Origin: Paucidesulfovibrio sp050251775
GTDB taxonomy: Bacteria > Desulfobacterota > Desulfovibrionia > Desulfovibrionales > Desulfovibrionaceae
Direction of reading: 5' to 3'
NCBI GenBank assembly: GCA_050251775.1
Contig: JBFWMD010000003.1
Coordinates: 1-64,000, forward strand
Length of the DNA: 64,000 bases
A program made the position numbers and the translations under genes. The notes below the pieces were generated by a model. The model made no database searches and was not told where the DNA came from. It was given only the letters and a program-made list of their open reading frames with translations. This document shows positions 62,801 to 64,000 of this stretch, piece by piece (position 1 is the first letter of the stretch; every line of letters begins with the position of its first letter).

Positions 62801-63267
62801 GCGATACGTACATGTCCATCACCTGCGTGGTCGAACCCGAATGCAAACCTGGCGATCCCAAATGCGATCCGAACGCCGCAAAGGACCCGGCTTCAATCGA
62901 CACCCCCAAACCAGGGCGGCAGTGGACCCATGCTTCGTCCGGAAGGGATGGCCCTTACCGCACCTTCCGCCATGTCAAACTCAACGGCAGCGTGGTCTCC
63001 GCCAGTGACAAGTCCGCGCCCAACCTCTTCTGCCTGGACCGGGGGCTTGCGCCCACCGTGCCTCAGCCTGTGGCCAACATCCAAAACTGGCAGGGGGCCC
63101 TTGTGGACACCAATGGAAACGTGGTCTGCAAGACCCGGAATGCGGGTGGCGACCAGACCAATTGCCGGGGCTGGGCGGCCATCAGCTGTAACGAAGCGCC
63201 CCAGCCCGGAGCGGACGCGCCCTGCGATCCCAATGATGCGCTCTGCGGCATGGATGTGGGCCTCTGA
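59845..63267 (+). CDS. Large exported protein with tandem Ig-like repeats and a Cys-rich end
   Basis: The 1140-residue protein has a signal peptide (cleavage near PAQD), a helical N-terminal region (about 50-360) and then about six carboxypeptidase-regulatory Ig-like repeats (380-920). These carry motifs such as PLPGATVRLGDHELTADAQGQ and PLAGATVVLLKNSKPYG. The C-terminal 200 residues are Cys-rich. It follows the TPR-PG-binding gene and starts after GAGGAGGAGTC. Secreted or surface-exposed scaffold is likely; no enzyme motif is seen. A strong terminator follows. Confidence 0.82.
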   Translation: MFRPAPGKRTSFCVLICTVLLVFFSSVSPAQDTVLRRGDSTFSRDVMLADAAKYLQLSTDGVDQTIKFWTSFQKSLPESADQFKNALTILVLVDTMISGPSDPQRYQKALKTVIDFGAGTFATAYENAGYMPLATVNTLFTLYNESLLFFRDRVFLPGLADQYYDVYKSHRLGSGLAEHETAWSLTKIPEPVVADVALNVVLKEHGVQPGLYEGLKFDKEHLAKAARSASGKAAGRTIVVDARPGNTFSGHAFLINRDISQRIEIIAGFVQGYESQILSIMNTLSSRDLEQRKDADKTGYKPLSASDDKAVEAEVRLLFERLKTMDMGEKLRQEAMNHIGNTYRVRYEQEQAERVLRERATVARKVLADQAAKLRAFSRVRLITVRGPGPDGTPVPLEEAALFVDGKLCLSKTNGGLPCSTNRIGLAALHLPPGGHDVQARAPGYKPAEVRVFSDTPDSLNTSPDEYELLLEPDQPRDFAVRVTSGEDGPPLSGARLTLLLPGGGQMPAVTDATGLALFQSVPPAGPYRISAQAEAHTSGDFSQLSLDEDPTTLSLEPYRTTVTVQCLDLDGRPLPGATVRLGDHELTADAQGQVMFENMRPSPVGGYALTGTAQGLPPVGRTLEIRPVSDGGALHVELPFKVLTGILVVVRDADKRLVPNAEVVVDGADGPSRHRTDANGYVRLQDVGLGGHYLRAEAPGFPPTPDQEVLVSVEQPMHKVRLELRTGLEVKILVLGPDGSPVTGAKVTLDNGKERSAPSGSVVFEAVEPGKHVFIASTDLGQGRLECDIPASGPVPTLQLRLQPQGGSLLVQVRSQDGRPLAGATVVLLKNSKPYGQKSGSDCLFENLPEGYYNAEVSLNGYSPANSDSVLINTVSPRRTIAFRLTQEPDPVAARGTLRHMLKDKVEGNTYQYSGIALDIPGGPSRKIAFSQETKASVLSAFCATVNGVPAAKQRMPHVGSTAGQTYDLSGRLICDGKAQGGVTCDTYMSITCVVEPECKPGDPKCDPNAAKDPASIDTPKPGRQWTHASSGRDGPYRTFRHVKLNGSVVSASDKSAPNLFCLDRGLAPTVPQPVANIQNWQGALVDTNGNVVCKTRNAGGDQTNCRGWAAISCNEAPQPGADAPCDPNDALCGMDVGL

Positions 63268-63289
63268 GTTCGGGAGCACCTGGCAACAC

Positions 63290-63323
63290 AAAAGGGGAGG
63301 ACCACGCTGGCCCTCCCCTTTTT
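63290..63323. terminator. Bidirectional terminator between the exported protein gene and hcp
   Basis: AAAAGGGGAGG (63290-63300) pairs with CCTCCCCTTTT (63312-63322). T/A runs lie on both sides. Confidence 0.85.
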
Positions 63324-63354
63324 CATGGAGTGTAACGGAAGGAGATCTGAAACC

Positions 63355-64000
63355 TTAGCCGAGAATGGTCTTGAGGTCCTCGTCCGGGGTGGAAATGGGC
63401 TTGATGTCGTAGTTTTCCACCAGATACCCGAGCACGGTGGGCGAAAGGAACGCGGGCAGGCTCGGTCCGAGTCGGATATCCTTGATGCCCAGGGCCAACA
63501 GGGACAGCAGAATGACCACGGCCTTTTGCTCGTACCACGAAAGCACCAGGGAAAGCGGCAGGTCGTTCACGCCGCATTCAAAGGCTTCGGCCAGGGCCAG
63601 GGCGATCTTCACGGCGGAGTAGGCGTCGTTGCACTGGCCCACGTCCAGCAGACGAGGAATGCCGCCGATGTCCCCGAGCTGCTTGTCGAAGAACCGGAAC
63701 TTGCCGCAGGCCAGGGTCAGGATCACGGTATCCTTGGGGGCCTTTTCCACGAACTCGGTGTAGTAGTTCCGGCCCGGTTTGGCTCCGTCGCAACCTCCCA
63801 CCAGGAAGAAGTGGCGAATGGCTCCGGCCTTGACCGCGTCGATGACCTTGTCCGCCACTCCGAGCACGGCGTTGCGGCCAAAGCCCACCAGCACGGCCCC
63901 CTTGTCCTCGTCCGCTGCGAAGCCGTCCATTTCCAAGGCTTTTTCAATGACCGGGGTGAAGTCCTGGTTGGCCACATGGACCACTCCGGGCCAGCCCACC
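63355..64000 (-). CDS. hcp: Hybrid-cluster protein (hydroxylamine reductase), C-terminal part
   Basis: The window holds only the last 214 or so residues; the N-terminus lies beyond the right edge. Ligand motifs of the Hcp hybrid cluster are present: LVGGCDG, LACGKFRF, LDVGQCNDAYSA and SWYEQKAV (the Glu and Lys beside the cluster). Hcp reduces hydroxylamine or nitric oxide and protects anaerobes from nitrosative stress. It converges on the large exported protein gene at the shared terminator. Confidence 0.95.
   Translation of the reverse strand, partial: VGWPGVVHVANQDFTPVIEKALEMDGFAADEDKGAVLVGFGRNAVLGVADKVIDAVKAGAIRHFFLVGGCDGAKPGRNYYTEFVEKAPKDTVILTLACGKFRFFDKQLGDIGGIPRLLDVGQCNDAYSAVKIALALAEAFECGVNDLPLSLVLSWYEQKAVVILLSLLALGIKDIRLGPSLPAFLSPTVLGYLVENYDIKPISTPDEDLKTILG

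Noticed and set aside
1..64000. CRISPR arrays, rRNA genes and insertion sequences
   Set aside because: No regularly spaced repeats, rRNA sequence or transposase-like gene was seen in the window.

Overview
The window reads as chromosome of a high-GC, free-living, sensory-rich bacterium. The best fit is a Desulfovibrio-like member of the Desulfovibrionales. This is inferred from the mix of genes, not from a marker gene: a hybrid-cluster protein (hcp), a D-lactate dehydrogenase fused to an Fe-S/CCG module, a NapH-type polyferredoxin, a small Hsp20 pair, and many PAS/GGDEF/EAL and histidine-kinase genes. Genes are densely packed, often with ATGA or TGATG overlaps and strong GGAGG-type ribosome binding sites. 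Many transcription units end in clear GC-rich hairpins followed by T runs.

Layout. 1-6742: a c-di-GMP GGDEF-EAL protein (5' end outside the window), a Trm112-like protein, an hsp20 pair and a five-PAS histidine kinase. 6828-12840: two small exported proteins, azlCD (branched-chain amino acid export) divergent from a MocR/GntR-aminotransferase regulator, and a chemoreceptor. 13003-18114: a polar amino acid ABC transporter whose permease carries an extra N-terminal TPR domain, a second periplasmic solute-binding protein and a NapH-like ferredoxin. 18194-24240: a MORN protein, an EAL-HDOD protein, a possible 66-aa protein behind a palindrome, a lipoprotein, a CBS protein, a CheY-like regulator and an exported protein of unknown function.

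24312-38678 contains the most unusual material. A Fic-fold protein has lost both its catalytic His and its inhibitory Glu. It converges on a four-gene, translationally coupled set that looks like a Rad50-Mre11 (SbcC-SbcD) machine with the Rad50 chain cut into separate polypeptides: an N-terminal ATPase lobe ending just after a CPLC zinc hook, an Mre11-type phosphoesterase, a coiled-coil protein, and a C-terminal ATPase lobe. Upstream on the same strand lie DUF3795, trmN6-like, murJ, mutM, a SPINDLY/OGT-type glycosyltransferase, a lipoprotein, a ChaN-PDZ lipoprotein, a DUF429 gene interrupted by an amber codon, and a PaaK-like CoA ligase.

38893-44849: tRNA-Lys and tRNA-Glu, then an accessory block with a GNAT protein, a single-chain MmeI-type (type IIL) restriction-modification enzyme whose specificity region is AT-rich, and an unknown partner gene. 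44908-64000: an alpha/beta hydrolase, a membrane phosphoesterase, a quinone oxidoreductase divergent from D-lactate dehydrogenase, a diguanylate cyclase, a receiver and ligand-sensing kinase pair, a SLOG-like protein, a LysR regulator divergent from an AhpD-like protein, a cereblon-type CULT protein, two large exported proteins, and the C-terminal part of hcp, which runs off the right edge. I found no CRISPR array, rRNA gene or intact insertion sequence.
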